A stretch of DNA of 64,000 bases, taken from contig JABCPU010000071.1 in the NCBI GenBank assembly GCA_016800925.1, positions 62,001-126,000 of the forward strand, given 5' to 3'. A program made the position numbers and the translations under genes. Below the pieces are notes generated by a model that saw only the letters and a list, made by a program, of their open reading frames with translations, was not told the DNA's origin and did not search any database. This DNA is from Suillus spraguei. Lineage: Eukaryota > Basidiomycota > Agaricomycetes > Boletales > Suillaceae. Of this stretch, positions 1 to 11,884 are shown piece after piece (the first letter of the stretch is position 1; each line of letters starts with the position of its first letter).

Positions 1-176
1 AGGAAGTACTGTCCAGTGGATATTGACCTGAAGGAGCCTTCAAAGTTGCAAAATTGGGACATGACAGCCTTGCTCAATTTCTGGTATGCTCAGCAGGAAA
101 CAGGAAAAGGTCCAACATTCCTGTTCAAAGCATGGAAGAATAAAGATGGCGACATGGTACCATCTGTAATATCCGG
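1..176 (+). pseudogene. unrecognised coding fragment, cut by repeat R1-A
   Basis: The frame is open from base 1 to the edge of the R1-A repeat and reads as a soluble, charged protein segment (…DMTALLNFWYAQQETG…). It enters from outside the window and stops where the repeat begins, so only about 58 residues are visible. I do not recognise the family. It is either the end of a host gene or a transposon-encoded exon disrupted by the repeat. Confidence 0.35.
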
Positions 177-1155
177 TGTAAAGATACAACCTAGCTTGGG
201 CTGTAGATAAACCACTGCCTAAACTAGTATGTTAGTCTTGCGCTCCGTCTAGTCTGCTTCACTTGTAAGAACAAGAGTGTTCGACCCTAAAGGGGGATGC
301 CTATTTAGTATGCTCAAGTTCAAGTCTAATTTATTTGCGAAACAAGTGTCCGAGTCAGCGGCAAGTTGCCATGGTCAGCGATGATACTGCCGGAACTAGC
401 GTCGTGTGTTGCGGTGCTACCACTGTTGAGATAAAGTCAGTAACAGTTGTGTTTAGCGAGCGAAGTCGAGCGGTGGTCTCAGCGGTAGCGGTGAGGTTGC
501 GAGCGGTGGAAAGAAACAGTAAAGAAGTCAGCGGTACTTTCAGCAGTAAAGTAGCGGAGCATGAGAAGTTCAGTCAAAAGTAACAATCAAAAGTCCAGCG
601 GTATGCCGGCGGTAACAGAGAACGAGCGTGATGTATTAATGAGCGATAAGGGAACTTTCAAGACTATGTCCACTACTGGGTTGATCCAGAGCTAGACAAT
701 AATCCTGACCTATAGTACGTGCAATGGTGTAAAATCAGGTACTTTATCGTGTGGGGTACGTGGTGCTTATATCCTAATTTGTATGTACTCGGAATACTCT
801 AGGCGAGATCAGTAGCGCTGGAGTGTAGTAACCGCTGTAAGTAAACATAGCACGAGGCACTGCAGCACGAGGCAACATGTGATAATGTTTGCTGTGGAAT
901 CAGTGATAATGAATCAGTGATAACGAACAGGAAAGAAACTACGCACCAAATGGAGCTATCCGGACGCAGCAAGGACATGGATGGACATCAGTTCATGGAA
1001 TGAGGTGCGGTAGTCGGTACGGTGTGCAGTAAGCGTGGGATGCCACCAGTACTGCTAAAGGGGTAAGAAGGCCATGGACTAGTGGTAACTCCTGTAGACG
1101 TGAGACGAGTGTCAAAATATGGGGTTTTAAGCCCAGCGCCAATATGTTCGTTACA
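177..1155 (-). repeat. R1-A: full-length ~979-bp TG..CA repeat (solo-LTR-like)
   Basis: On the minus strand it begins TGTAACGAACATATTGG and ends GAATCTTTACA-like (here TGTAAAGATACAACC on the plus strand at 177). The same ~950-bp unit recurs at 11885-13564 (rearranged), 14231-15180, 20012-20940 and 60052-61000. It has no credible long ORF. Other copies carry 4-bp target duplications; the flanks here (CCGG / TCTC) do not match, so this copy may be rearranged or recombined. TG…CA ends suggest a solo LTR or a non-autonomous LTR-type element. Confidence 0.75.
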
Positions 1156-1420
1156 TCTCCTAGGAACTTTAGAAACTGACCGTCCCTGGTCAACTATACC
1201 GCCGGTAAGGGACTTAGCAAGAATTCGAGCAACATCAAGATCATGTGATGGGATGCATAAGCGGAATTTGCCGTGCAGACGTGGAATAGTGGACGCGCCA
1301 TGCTGTGACTGTGGACAATGCAGCGGAGTGTTGACGCGGTGTGGTCACAAAATTACCATTCCCTACAAAAGGGCCATCATTGGACTTCTCCACTTTCTCC
1401 CATCTTTACTTCATACTACG

Positions 1421-1973
1421 ATGTCAACGTCGACATTCACCTTTGACGCCTCTGCTCTTGCTGCTCCTGCTGCTGCCGCGCAATCTGCGGCATGCCACCA
1501 AGTGTGAAAACTGTGTTAAGTGGGACATAGTCTGCACTGGCCAGCCAGACAAGGTCTGTGACAACTGCCGCAAGCACAAACATAGGTGCTCGCACAACGC
1601 TGGTAAGTTCCTTCTCTCTTTTCTTGACTTAACTTTGTGCTAACTAGTTTTGTCTTTAGTTCATCGCAAGAGGGTGTGTCCTGCGGCAAAGACGCCGCCA
1701 GTGGTCACTGCCGCCGGCAGCTCTAAGGATGCCGCCACGGCTAAATGTAAGAAACCGGATGAAGTCATTGAGGTGACTGACGGTGAGCCAGCGGTGGTCG
1801 CCTCTCCCTCCCGCCCAGCAAAAATTGCTGGAAAGGCGCAGTCCATTGCAGCGGTGGAGGAAGAGTCTGAGGATGAAGCTGTCAATGTGGCACAGCAGCT
1901 TCAAGACTTGGAGGGGGAGAACTTGGACTTCCTGATTGCGGCAAGGCTAGAAGAGGCCCAGGCCCTAAGGTAA
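1421..1973 (+). pseudogene. Zn(II)2Cys6-like cysteine-cluster gene, 5' frame broken
   Basis: A cysteine cluster C-x2-C-x6-C…C-x2-C-x6-C (around 1509-1590) resembles a Zn2Cys6 binuclear cluster, a motif used in fungal DNA-binding proteins and also common in short basidiomycete hypothetical proteins. A phase-1 intron 1603-1659 (GTAAGT…TTTAG, 57 bp) joins it to an acidic, Glu-rich tail ending TAG at 1971-1973. A natural start (MSTSTFTFDAS…) at 1421 is in a different frame from the cysteine cluster, so there appears to be a 1-nt frameshift near 1490 and the copy is probably dead. DNA binding is inferred from the motif only. Confidence 0.5.
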
Positions 1974-3004
1974 ACGGTAACATATAGTAAGCACACGCTC
2001 GTGGTAAGAAAAAACTGAACTGATACTGCAAGTCTGTTGTGAGGTTCCGCTTGTCTTGTCTTCTTCGTTGCCCTGTCTTCGTCTATGCCTGTGGTATTGC
2101 TGCCGTGGTAAGCTTCGGCATGATATCTCCTGTCTTTATCAATCAATGGGCGCGGTGTGCTGCCTACGCATTAGAAGAAAAAGGTGTATAGTACTTTAGC
2201 GGTGCACGGTATCCCTTGTCCAATCGATATAGTCCTTCATACCATAATAAAAGTCTGTGCGCTCATTAGCGCTAAACATATGTACATAGATATCTTTTTT
2301 GTCTCGAATCTGTTACGGCCATGCAAAACTGGAGGCTACTCAGATGTTCCAGCTTTGCATGGGGTCTCACTGGAGTGTCATAACTAAATCATAAGGGCTT
2401 GGCCTCTGCTCGTGCGCTGTGCCCCTTATACAAGTATGTGCTCCTAATTTTGCATGAAGTCTGAGGAGGAGTTCCAGTGAAGTCCAGAGGGGAACTCCAG
2501 AGGAACTCTAGGGCTAGACTGCTCAATAGTGCGCCGATGGACTACTGGAGGATCATGGCAACCATGCAGGAACTATTTCCAGAGGACAGGAAATACAGGT
2601 AAGACTACTGGGTTAAGTCCCAAGTAGAATGGAATGGAGGACGGACTGCCAGACAAAGTCCAGGGCAAGATAGGAGGGAAGCTCCAGGGGGACAGATGAT
2701 CCACAGGATGTCAAGGGTGGGGTAGGACAGGTCCGGAGGTCCGGAGATAGGAGGTCCAGAGATAGGAGGTCTGGAAAGGGAGGAGTGGAGGAGTGTAGGA
2801 GTGGAGGACCAGAGAAGTGAAGCTCCATGGATCCAAGGGGAAGTATTTAGGACATTGATGAGGATCGGAAGTCTCAGATGTCAGAGGAGGGAAAGTCCGG
2901 ACATAGTGGTGGGTGAGCTGTGCTCAGGGTGGGCTAGGATATGCATAGGGTTAGCAAGCTAGCTGCAGAGGTCTGAAGGTCCAGTCAGATGATATGCAAC
3001 TACC
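1974..3004. other. no recognisable gene; purine-rich stretch
   Basis: I see no supported gene. Between about 2460 and 2830 the plus strand is rich in GGAGG, GTCCAGAGG and GATAGGAGGTC motifs in short imperfect tandem copies. The short frames here look like shadows of this simple sequence. Confidence 0.5.
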
Positions 3005-3398
3005 TCAGCTCCGCCATGTCTACAATTATCATACACATGGGCCCACCCGTCTATATTTTATACCACCCTCGGCCCACCCGTGTATGTGATAACAAGTACC
3101 CTTCACATACCTGTCTACCTGATACACATCTACCTTGGTACACCCATCTACATAATATCTAACTACCTCGGCCCATCCATCTACCAGATATTCATGTACA
3201 TCGGCCCACTCATCTACTCTACATATTCCTTGCATGGGCCCACCTGCCGTCATCGGGAATAATATTTCTCCTGGCCCATCCGTCATGAACGAGGATATTT
3301 CTACCATGGGCCCATGGTCCGCTGGCCCGTATCATACGGGATATTATGCATGTCCGCTCACTCGTATAATACGGAGATAGTTCACTGTAATATGTGAC
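3005..3398. repeat. degenerate ~35-45-bp minisatellite (GGCCCACCCGTCTA…)
   Basis: Eight to ten imperfect copies of a unit centred on GGCCCAYCCRTCTAYATRATA. The array abuts the point (about 3398) where Gypsy-1 homology stops. Reading on from the Gypsy-1 third ORF, the unit gives a repetitive tail (WAHGRN…, WARRN…, WAHARN), which is read-through, not a conserved domain. Confidence 0.6.
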
Positions 3399-4652
3399 GC
3401 AGTTCTTCTGTCGATGACCAAGCAGTCCACAGATGCGACATTTCAGGTTTTCATCGGGATTTGAAATGGACTTGTGTAATGGTGAGGGTGAAATGATGGG
3501 TTTAGGACTAATGGATCTGGCACGCTTCTTCCCCTTATTCCGTTTCATACATTTTAAGGCAAGGGTGTTGTCGCGCCTAAGCTGGGCCTGTTGAGCAGGG
3601 GTGAGAGTGTATGCTGACATAGGGAGATCGGGGGTGGTCCCTTGTTCAGCAACTGCAAGAAGTTTGTTAGAAGAAGAGGAAGAGGTTGGGCCAAAGTCTT
3701 TTACTGGGACTGGCGAGACAGGATCCATTGGACCAAATGAGGATGGAATAGTCATGGGAGGATGGATATGAAGGTCGCGAAGTTGAGGACCGAGCACTAC
3801 TAAATCAGCGGTAGGAACTCCTAGTATTTTCGCCGCTTCACATTGCTCTATTGTGCAAGGCTCATATAGCCATGCGGGGGGATCATGGGATATAACAGAG
3901 GGCGGTGAAGTTGGTTGTTCGATAGGGGATGGGGTTTGTGGAGAAGCGAGGTCGGCTTGTGTTTGTTGCAGATCAGTAATAACTTCCTCAACTAGGTTTC
4001 TGGCTGCTCTGGTTTCAGTGACTAATTGCTGGATAGTTTCGACAACCGCATTGGTGAGCTGTCCGATCTCTTGGACAGCAGTACATAAGCCAACAAGGGC
4101 ATCAAGACTAGAATACATGCGCAAAGAAGAGGGTGCTGGAATAGGAAGTGGCATATCTTCCTGCGGAGAGGGAGGTCGAGCAACACCTGCTCGACGTTCG
4201 GCCACGATATGAATAGCTTCTTCAACATCGCTTTTAAAAGAATTGGGAAGCAACAGCATAGCATAAGAATGAATGCGTTTTTGAAGATGAAGGAGACGAT
4301 GGCGGTATGTGATGTCTGTGGTTTCATTGGCAGTGGCTTCAATAAGGGCTGTGGTGCGGATAATGTTAATGAGAAGTAGGGCAGGGAAGGCACCTCTTTC
4401 TGTGAGGATTCTTTTGATTTCAAGAGCATGTCCTTCGCATAGAAGGGCGGCTTCAATGTAGGAGGTGTTGTCAATTTCAGTGGTAAGGGTTCTGTAGTTT
4501 TCTGCATCGGAGTTGGAGTCATCGTTGGCAACAGTGATGGGGGTGATGTATGCGGTAGGGAAAGACATTTGGAGGGGTGTTAGTTGATCAAGTACTGATG
4601 CGAATTGATTGACTGAGGGATAATCAGAGGGCGTGTTGCTTCTTATAAGCAT
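3399..4652 (-). CDS. Gypsy-1 third ORF: zinc-knuckle protein downstream of pol (3' truncated)
   Basis: Open frame that starts within the last 29 nt of pol in another frame (ATG 4652) or, avoiding overlap, at ATG 4568. The first ~230 residues are alpha-helical or coiled-coil-like, followed by a Pro/Ser-rich linker, a basic patch (…KGKKRARS…) and a CCHC knuckle C-x2-C-x4-H-x4-C near 3400-3440. The frame continues to 3219 only through a minisatellite. A close relative at 25850-26575 keeps the same C-terminal half and a second cysteine/histidine motif. A nucleic-acid-binding role is inferred from the knuckle. This is not the usual Gag, which is encoded separately upstream. Confidence 0.75.
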
Positions 4653-7600
4653 TCAGGATTCGAGCGGAGTTCTTTAAGTTCTTTTCTGGGAGCCATTCAT
4701 TATCTCCCGATGAATATCCTTTCCAGGAAACGAGATAACGTCGCTTAATGCCGGTTCCTTTGTGAGAAAGAATTGCTTCTACTTCAAATTCTTCTTCTTC
4801 TTCGATAATGTCAGGTGGTGGTTTGGGGAAGTTCGGGCCATGTACGTCTGTTTTGCCATAGGATGATAAGACGGAAGCATGGAATGTGGGATGGATTTTC
4901 GACTGCAGAGGGAGTTTGAGTGTGAATGTAATGGGTGATAAGACATCGATGATCGGAAAAGGTCCGTATCGCTTTGGCGCAAGTTTCCTCGATGGGAGTT
5001 TGAGTCTAAGATTAGTGGCAGATAGCCAAACCTTATCTCCGATCTTCCATGGAGTGTACTTATCTCCTCGTAATCGTTCAGCCATTGTCTGCATTGCAAT
5101 GTTATGGCAGGTGATTGCTTCTTCTCTTATCTTCTGCTGCGGGGACAGATGAATCAGGGATTAGGTGAGGGATAGCACGTGGTTTGTATCCCATCATCAA
5201 ATAGAGAGGTGATGTGTTCCTTGCATCATGTTTTCGATGATTATGGACGAATTCGGCGATTGGTAGATGTTCTACCCAATTTTCGGGGTTGTTGCGGCAA
5301 TAGATGCATAGGTATGTTTCAAGTTCTTGATTTAGCCTTTCAGTTTGACCATCGGTCTGCGGGTGATAAGCCGTAGATGGAGCGATGACATAATCGAGAA
5401 GGCGGGCAAGCTCCTTAGAGAAGCGAGATAGGAATTGCGGGCCTCGATCCGAAATGACTTTGTCATGGAGTCCAAATCGTCGGTAAACGTGTTTCAAGAA
5501 AAGTTTGGCAATACCTTCAGAAGTAACGGTTTTCAAACAAGGGATAATAATTACCCCCTTCATAAGGCCATGGTCTACCATGACCAAGATACTATCAAAG
5601 CCGCTAGAGACAGGGAGGTCGGTAATAAGATCGATAGAGACCTGAGAGAAAGGGCGAGTAGCAGATGATGGTATTGGGGTAAGCGGAGGTCGAACAGGAT
5701 GTGTATCAGCTTTCATTTGCTGACAAAGGGCGCAACCCTTGATGTATTTCCGAATATAAGAGCCCATAGCAGGCCACCAAGCTTCCCTTTTGACGAGTTC
5801 TTCAGTTTTGAATCTACCAGGATGTCCCGTGGTAGGATGATCATGATACCTTTTCAGGATATCGGGACGATGCGCCAGTGGAATGTAAGCACGATTCTTA
5901 TAATAGAGGACGTTCTCCTCAATCTTCCAGTCAGAGAGTGCTGATTTCATAGGGGGAAGACACACGCCATTAAGGGCATCGGACGCTGTCTTGAAGACAG
6001 GGTCGTCGAGGGGGTCAGAGGATGACAAGACATCCTTCAAATCAGTGTCAATAAGACAAATGAATAGAGCGTCAGGGAGGAGTGTCTGGTCCTCGTTATC
6101 ATCTTTGCCGGAGTCGTAATCGGGCCGGCGAGATAGTGCATCCGGTACTGCCAATTTAGTACCCGCAACGTGATGCAGTTCGATGTCGTAAATAGACAGA
6201 ATCAATTGCCAACGTGCTTGACAGCATGTAAGCTTCTGTGCACTTCTAAAGTACAGAAGATTCTTGTGGTCGGTGAATACCAGAACAGGGTGCAAATGTC
6301 CCTCAAGATAATGATGCCATTCATTCAATGCCCGGATTACAGCAAGGAGTTCTCAATCAAAGATCTGGTAATTGTGTTCCGCAGGGTTTAAAGACTGTGA
6401 GAGATATGCACATGGGTGATAAACACCATTCTCATCAGTCTGCAAGAGAACTCCACCAGTTGCTACGAGCGAAGCGTCAGTAGCAATAGCAAATTGTCGG
6501 GAAGGATCAGGGTTACGGAGTACTGGTTGGGATGTAAAGCGTCGTTTTAGTTCTTCGAAGGTGTCCATACATTCGGATGACCAATCAAAGACATTATCTT
6601 TCTTTGTTAATTCAATAAGGGGTCGGGCGATATCAGAGTAATGGGAAATGAACGTGCGGTAGAAGTTGCAAAAGCTGAGGAATGACCGAACATCTTTTAC
6701 AGATTTCGGAACTGGCCATTCGGAGATTCCCTTAGTCTTGGCGGTATCCATAGCAACTTGTCCGGGGCGAATTATCATTCTGATGTACTCCACTTCTTCT
6801 GCATCAAAGGTGCATTTCTCTGGTTTCAAGAACAGATGTTCCTTTCATATCTTCATCAAAACCCGTCTTGTCTGTTCACGATGTTCTGCCATAGTTGTAG
6901 AGAAAATCAGGATATCGTCCATGTAGATAACCATCCATCCTTCATTGATTTCCTGCTGGAAGGTACGATTCATGTATGCTTGGAAAGTTGCCGGGGAATT
7001 GCAGAGGCCAAAGAACATGACGTTCAGCTCAAAGAGGCCGAATTCCGTAATAAAAGCAGCTTTCCAGCGATCATTGGGGTGGATGCGAATATTGTTATAG
7101 CTGGACCGGATATCCATTTTCGTAAAGAACTGTGCATTATGAAGGCGTGTGACAAGGGAGATAGGGAGTGGGAGCGGATAAGTGTTCTTGACTGTCCAAT
7201 CATTGATGTAGCGATAATCTTGATAGGGACGCAATTCTCCACTCTTCTTTCCCACAAAGAAGAAACCACTGGCTTGGGGTGACTTCGATTCTGAGATGAA
7301 TCCTTTCACAACGTTTTCATTGATAAATTTTTTGACGGCAGCGCGTTCTTTTTCCGATAGCAGGTAAACCTTAGATGTGTGAGGGATAAAACCGGGTTTA
7401 GTATTGATCCAATGATCAATACCGGGGCATTCAGGGGGTAGTTTGTTTAATCTGTCTTTAGCAAAGACGTCTGCAAAGTCATGCAAATAGTCCGGGACCA
7501 ATTCTTTGACAGATTTCTTTTTCTTTTCCTTCTCATCCGTGGCGATTCCTGAGCTTTGTTACTGTATTTCAGAGGAAGAAGGGAGATTGTGGAGTAGTTG

Positions 7601-8715
7601 GGGAGTTGTTCGAGTTGGGAAGTTCCATCATGTGTAAGAGGTGTATCCATGGATACTTCTTCTATGATTCTCATGCTAACTCCATCGGTATCGTATTCCA
7701 CAAGAAATTCTCTGTCCCCAAGTTCATAAGAGGAAATTTCACGTACTTCTGGCATGTGCCAGACATCTTGCATTGTGTTGAATTGGTCATCATCCTCTGT
7801 TGGGATCAATGAGGGTACGGGTTCTTCTTCATCGGGGATTTCTTCAATTGAAGTTGAAGGAGTATGTTGAAGAGTTTTCGGAGGGACGTAGAACTCAGAT
7901 AGTTTCGGTATGTTTGTATCTCGTCCAGGGATGTCTTCTTCCGCTTTTCTTTTCCCATACTTCTGTTCTTCTACTGGCTGTTGCTTAATAGGTTCTGATC
8001 CAGTCCGATATTCGGGCTCGGATTCGTTCTTTCGCTTTTCTGTGTGGGGAATCGGTGATACTGCTCGTGGCAGTTGTACACGGGGAGTAGGGTCTGTAGT
8101 ACATGGTGTTTGTACTTCCAGTTCGGGATCTTTAGAAATAGAAGGGATTACAAGGGATCTCGGAAGTTGGGAGTATTGCCATTTCTTAGAATGACAATTG
8201 AAGGCCGGGGGTAATCCATTCTTCTTCCGATCTGTATCCATATCAATTTCGATTTCATTTGATTTTGTTGTTTGAGGGAGGGTTAATGTTTCAGCAGCCC
8301 AATCTATACTTGGGTTCATTGTGCGTAACCATGGAATTCCCAGAAGGATTTGATCTCTTCTTCCTAGTTTGGTGATATTGAATTTTCCATACATGGTTCG
8401 TTCATCAATTTTGACCACTAGGAGACAGTAGTGCGTGATTGGTCCTCCTTTGATAAGAGTTCCATCTGCCATAGTAACTCGAAATGGTGTTCTGAGTTTT
8501 CGTCGTGTGATTTGATGGAGTTTCACAAACTCCTCAGAAATAAATGTTCCAGCTGCTCCTGAATCTATAATGGCGGTGGTGTCGACGGATTTTAAGTGAG
8601 TACGCGAGTGGAGGGTGATAGGGACACGAAGTTCTTTTCTTTCACCTACAGCACGTACAAGTCTTAGTAATACATTGGGAGAAACATACCTCGAATCTTT
8701 GTTTCTCCAGTTCAA
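4624..8715 (-). pseudogene. pol: Gypsy-1 pol: protease-RT-RNaseH-integrase-chromodomain, disrupted
   Basis: The protease shows the IIDSGAAG active site and LLGIPWL flap-side motif (about 8540 and 8350). RT spans 7501-6845 and keeps YMDDIL at about 6920. RNase H starts near 6560; its TDHKNL motif is near 6270. Integrase follows, with the HHCC-type region (CALCQQMK) and core at 5830-5300. The chromodomain (YLVSWKGY…NEWLPEKNL) lies at 4640-4790. Breaks: frameshift near 7545, TGA at 6845-6847, TGA at 6353-6355 (normally Arg), frameshift near 5140. pol begins in the -1 frame relative to gag, over the T5 run at 8714-8718. Confidence 0.92.
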
Positions 8716-9545
8716 AAATCCTCAACAATTCGCCTCACAGTTTCTTTGTCTTCTTCTTCTTTGACTTTGGTTTGTCGGAGCGGGGTTTTCTTCTTTCTGT
8801 CAGGACAGTTGTGAATGCGATGTCCTGTCTTCTTGCATCCGAAGCATTGTCCCATCTTCATGCATTTGGATCTCTCCGTGTCGGAGATTCGATCTACGAC
8901 CATTGCATTGGAATCACGATTAGGTGTGTAACGTGCATTTCCATAGTTCTTCTTCTTCTGTTGTGGAGCATGACGTGTCCTCATGGCTTGAAGACGATGA
9001 TGGGAATTGTCAATGGAAACACATTGCAGCACAACATCTCGGAACACTTCTGAGACATCTCCTAGTGCAAAAAGCTTTGTAAGAATGCCCCAATTTAAGC
9101 CATCTTGGAAGAATTGGATCTTTGTTGCATCATCAGTGATATGAGCCTTGGCTGCAAGTGCTTCAAAGTCAGCGATGTAGGTATGGAGATCTCCGCTTCC
9201 TTGTTTGAGGTCCCTGAGTTTCGTGAGTGCGGTTCCTTTGGTATCCACTGGGTCGAAGGCTTCTTTGAAGCTTTTCATAAAATCCACCATTGTCCCATAA
9301 CCAACTTTTTGTCCAGAGGTGTTGGTTGATTGAGCATGGTCAAGGAATTGCTCTTTCCAGGATTTAGCATTCTTCTCTGTCATGAAAGATGTTATGAAAA
9401 TGATCTTCTGCTTGTCGGTGGTATAAAGCTTTTCGTTGATGTCGAAGCATAGATTGCATGACTGGATAAATTCACGAGAGTTGTCGCGATCTCCATCAAA
9501 ACCGGTTGGCTGACCGATTTTGTATTCAAATTCTTTGGTCGTCAT
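8712..9545 (-). CDS. gag: Gypsy-1 Gag polyprotein
   Basis: 277 residues. The N-terminal two thirds is a retrotransposon Gag-type helical region (…SFMTEKNAKSWKEQF…FKEAFD…LRDLKQGSGDLHTYIADFE…), followed by a basic linker and one CCHC knuckle (C-F-G-C-K-K-T-G-H-R-I-H-N-C) near 8830. Gag packages the element RNA into cytoplasmic particles. The frame is intact, unlike pol. It ends TGA at 8712-8714 just as the pol frame opens, which fits -1 frameshifting on ATTTTTG, though this is inferred from position only. Confidence 0.88.
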   Translation of the reverse strand: MTTKEFEYKIGQPTGFDGDRDNSREFIQSCNLCFDINEKLYTTDKQKIIFITSFMTEKNAKSWKEQFLDHAQSTNTSGQKVGYGTMVDFMKSFKEAFDPVDTKGTALTKLRDLKQGSGDLHTYIADFEALAAKAHITDDATKIQFFQDGLNWGILTKLFALGDVSEVFRDVVLQCVSIDNSHHRLQAMRTRHAPQQKKKNYGNARYTPNRDSNAMVVDRISDTERSKCMKMGQCFGCKKTGHRIHNCPDRKKKTPLRQTKVKEEEDKETVRRIVEDF

Positions 9546-9673
9546 ATTTGGTGATTCATCTGTGAGTTATACTTTCTCGGTGCCTACACGCGCTGTCTTG
9601 CTGTCCGTTAGGGCTTATCAGGGTTCAGGGTCAAAGACTGGATAGTCAACGATCAGGTGGGACTTTAATCTTT

Positions 9674-10146
9674 TGTTACGAACTGGGGTGGCATCACCAG
9701 CGACAGTGAAAAGACACAGTCGGTCTGCTGGGAAGTTCTACAATGTCCAGTAGAGGACAAGGTGAAAGTACAAGGAACGCATTCCAAGTACTATCAAGGG
9801 TTCGGCCTCAAAGACAAGTCTAAGAGGTTCTACGAGAAAAGTGACTAAAACTAAGGAGTGCTTAGACTTAGAGACAATTCAAGACGACTTAGGTTGGAGA
9901 CCTAAGCGAAGGATGTTCCAGGTAAAAGCCAGTAAGATTAAAGTAAAGTATACAAGCATAGTACAACGTGCTTAAATAGGTCAATATGTGTGCACGGACC
10001 AAGAGAGACGTGAGAACGTAAGTGCGTATCCAAAGAAGGAAGGCAACTATAGTACAGATGCATTGAGCATATGAGTCAGAGTCTTGTTATGTAATATACA
10101 AAGTAAAGAAGGCAGAAAATGAATAAGGGTACATACAATTGTAACA
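9674..10146 (-). repeat. Gypsy-1 5' LTR (473 bp)
   Basis: On the minus strand it starts TGTTACAATTGTATGTACCC and ends CCCCAGTTCGTAACA. It aligns end to end with 26759-27233 and with the solo LTR at 44899-45372. The 128 bp between it and the gag start is leader sequence; I could not assign a tRNA primer site with confidence. Confidence 0.9.
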
Positions 10147-10943
10147 GGAGCATTACCCCTTTTCGCTTTGCCAGTACCGTTTTTGCTCCATGGATCCTTG
10201 CCCCTTACCGAATCTCACTACCGATGTCCTCCTGTCCATTCCATTTCCATTTAAGATCCATTGGTGCGTAGCATATTCATTTCCGCCGTTACTAAAGCTA
10301 CGGCAGGACTTACTTTACCTTCTGTGACACTGCTTGCTCGCTGCGTGCCTCATAGCTAAATATCTCTATCTCGCTACCATTCCCCCTATGTATTCCAGCC
10401 ATTCATGGTACATGTTAAAAGGGACTCTTCGCACATTCCGGTACTTTTACTTTTCCCTCTATGGTACACACGGTACTTAGGAATTGTCTTCACTACTGTC
10501 TCTCAAGAATTGTTTTACTGCTGCATGCACCACTGCTCTCTACCGCTTTCCCGTGCTTCACCGCTTGCGCTATGCTTTCCCACGCTTCATCGCTATGCTT
10601 CACCGCTTGTTTTACCATCAGTTTCCCACGCCTTATCACAGTTTTACCGCACGCACTACCGCAGTTTTACCACTTTCACTATCGCGTGTCTACCGCTTTC
10701 CCATGCTTACCGCTAGTATTATCGCTAGTTTCCCATGGACCAGAGGTCACCGCTAGCATCTCGCTACCTCCGATGGCAGTCTTGCACCACAGGTTGGGCA
10801 TTATTAGACTATACTAACTTAGCATTCCCTTTGGGTTGAACGTTCTTGCCTTCACAAGTGAAGCAGACTAGGTAGAGCGCAAGACTTGCATACTAGTTTA
10901 GGCTGTGGTTTATCCACAGCCCAGGCTAGATTGTATCTTTACA
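10147..10943 (+). repeat. R3-a: R3 repeat, 5' end removed at the Gypsy-1 LTR
   Basis: Matches the reverse complement of R3-b (31107-32052) from GGAGCATTACCCCTTTTCGC to the terminal ATTGTATCTTTACA. The missing ~100 bp would lie on the far side of Gypsy-1, but Gypsy-1 is itself truncated there. The middle is rich in short TACCGC/CACCGC words (10530-10740). Confidence 0.8.
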
Positions 10944-11021
10944 GTGCTTCAAGTCAAAATTGATCCTGTAGCACATGATTGTATTATGTAGTACTGTAGC
11001 TTATAGTAGTATTAATTTTAA

Positions 11022-11879
11022 TCAATCATGGCAGCCACACAAAACATATCAAGGTCAATATAGGGATTTAAGTAGAAGTCACTTGCCAACTCATAGGCAT
11101 TTGCACTCATCCACCCGCGGTCAACAAACTGTCCCATCCTTGGAATAAGATGACATGGACGAACAATTTCATCAACGTGTATAATAGCTGCATTTCATTG
11201 TAGTTGATGAGTCAACCATGATACCTGACGAAGGCCAGAAAAGGGGTCTGGCTCTCTAAGTGGAGTGAGCCACTCAATGTAGGCCAAAGCTCGGGTGTAA
11301 GCCCCAAACTGACGAGGCAATATGAATATGATATGAACTTGAGCCACTTGCAAGTCTATGGTATCAAGGTAAGACCTTGAGCTTGGAAGAATAACTGAGT
11401 TACTTACCATTTAATGTGTGCAAACTTGATATCCGAATGCCATCACTTATCAATGCCATATCAAACCGAGCTGAAGCTTCAGGTTTCCAACCAGGACTGG
11501 AGCGCACTTCAGGCGATGCTCGAATGCGCCACCGCTTTCAAGAATCATTGACCTGCGGATTAGATGGAACAACAATTACAACTTGATGAAAGACGTCAAA
11601 ACGGTCTTGTGGACCAGGGACAATTTTGTTGTGTGGGATGTGAGTTTGTAGAAAAGATTTGAATGCCTGGAGAAACATGGTTGTGCCATGCGCAGTGACA
11701 AGTTGCTGAACAGATTGCCGAGGGTATGCAGGGTTCTTCGCAAGAGAGTGGACTGAAAGAATCATTGGTGTCATATTGGCAGGGACAGCACTGCATGGCT
11801 GAGTTTGTGAGTCCTGGATCTCGGAGTCTGAGTCTGAGTCAGACCCATATCTGTGTTCATCATCAACACAATGAGTCAC
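11022..11879 (-). pseudogene. C-terminal part of a Plavaka-type transposase gene
   Basis: Minus-strand exons read …DRFDVFHQVVIVVP (about 11600), …LDTIDLQVAQVHIIF… and FGAYTRALAYIEWLTP (11350-11250), then, after a frame change near 11200, HVDEIVRPCHLIPRM and ASDFYLNPYIDLDMF before TGA at 11022-11024. This series is the conserved C-terminal region of a large transposase family common in Agaricomycetes (Plavaka, CACTA-related); I assign it from memory of the family. A possible N-terminal exon of the same gene is at 13582-13700. The middle, with the catalytic core, is absent. Confidence 0.6.
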
Positions 11880-11884
11880 TGCGG

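Larger units (their letters stand above)
3399..10146 (-). mobile_element. Gypsy-1: chromodomain Ty3/Gypsy retrotransposon, 3' truncated
   Basis: Minus-strand order is LTR (9674-10146), gag, protease, reverse transcriptase, RNase H, integrase with chromodomain, then an extra zinc-knuckle ORF. This is the chromovirus arrangement. The 3' LTR is missing: homology to the family member at 25850-27233 ends at about 3398, inside the extra ORF. The pol frame carries two TGA stops and two frameshifts, so it is not autonomous. The 5' LTR lies directly against R3-a, which lacks its own first ~100 bp, so Gypsy-1 inserted into an R3 copy. Confidence 0.92.

Noticed and set aside
335..583. 82-codon frame in R1-A
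   Set aside because: Not conserved in the other R1 copies, which have stops there.
10405..10817. Overlapping plus-strand frames rich in His/Ser/Leu
   Set aside because: All three frames are open over a CACCGC-rich low-complexity part of R3-a, and the equivalent part of R3-b is not conserved as protein.
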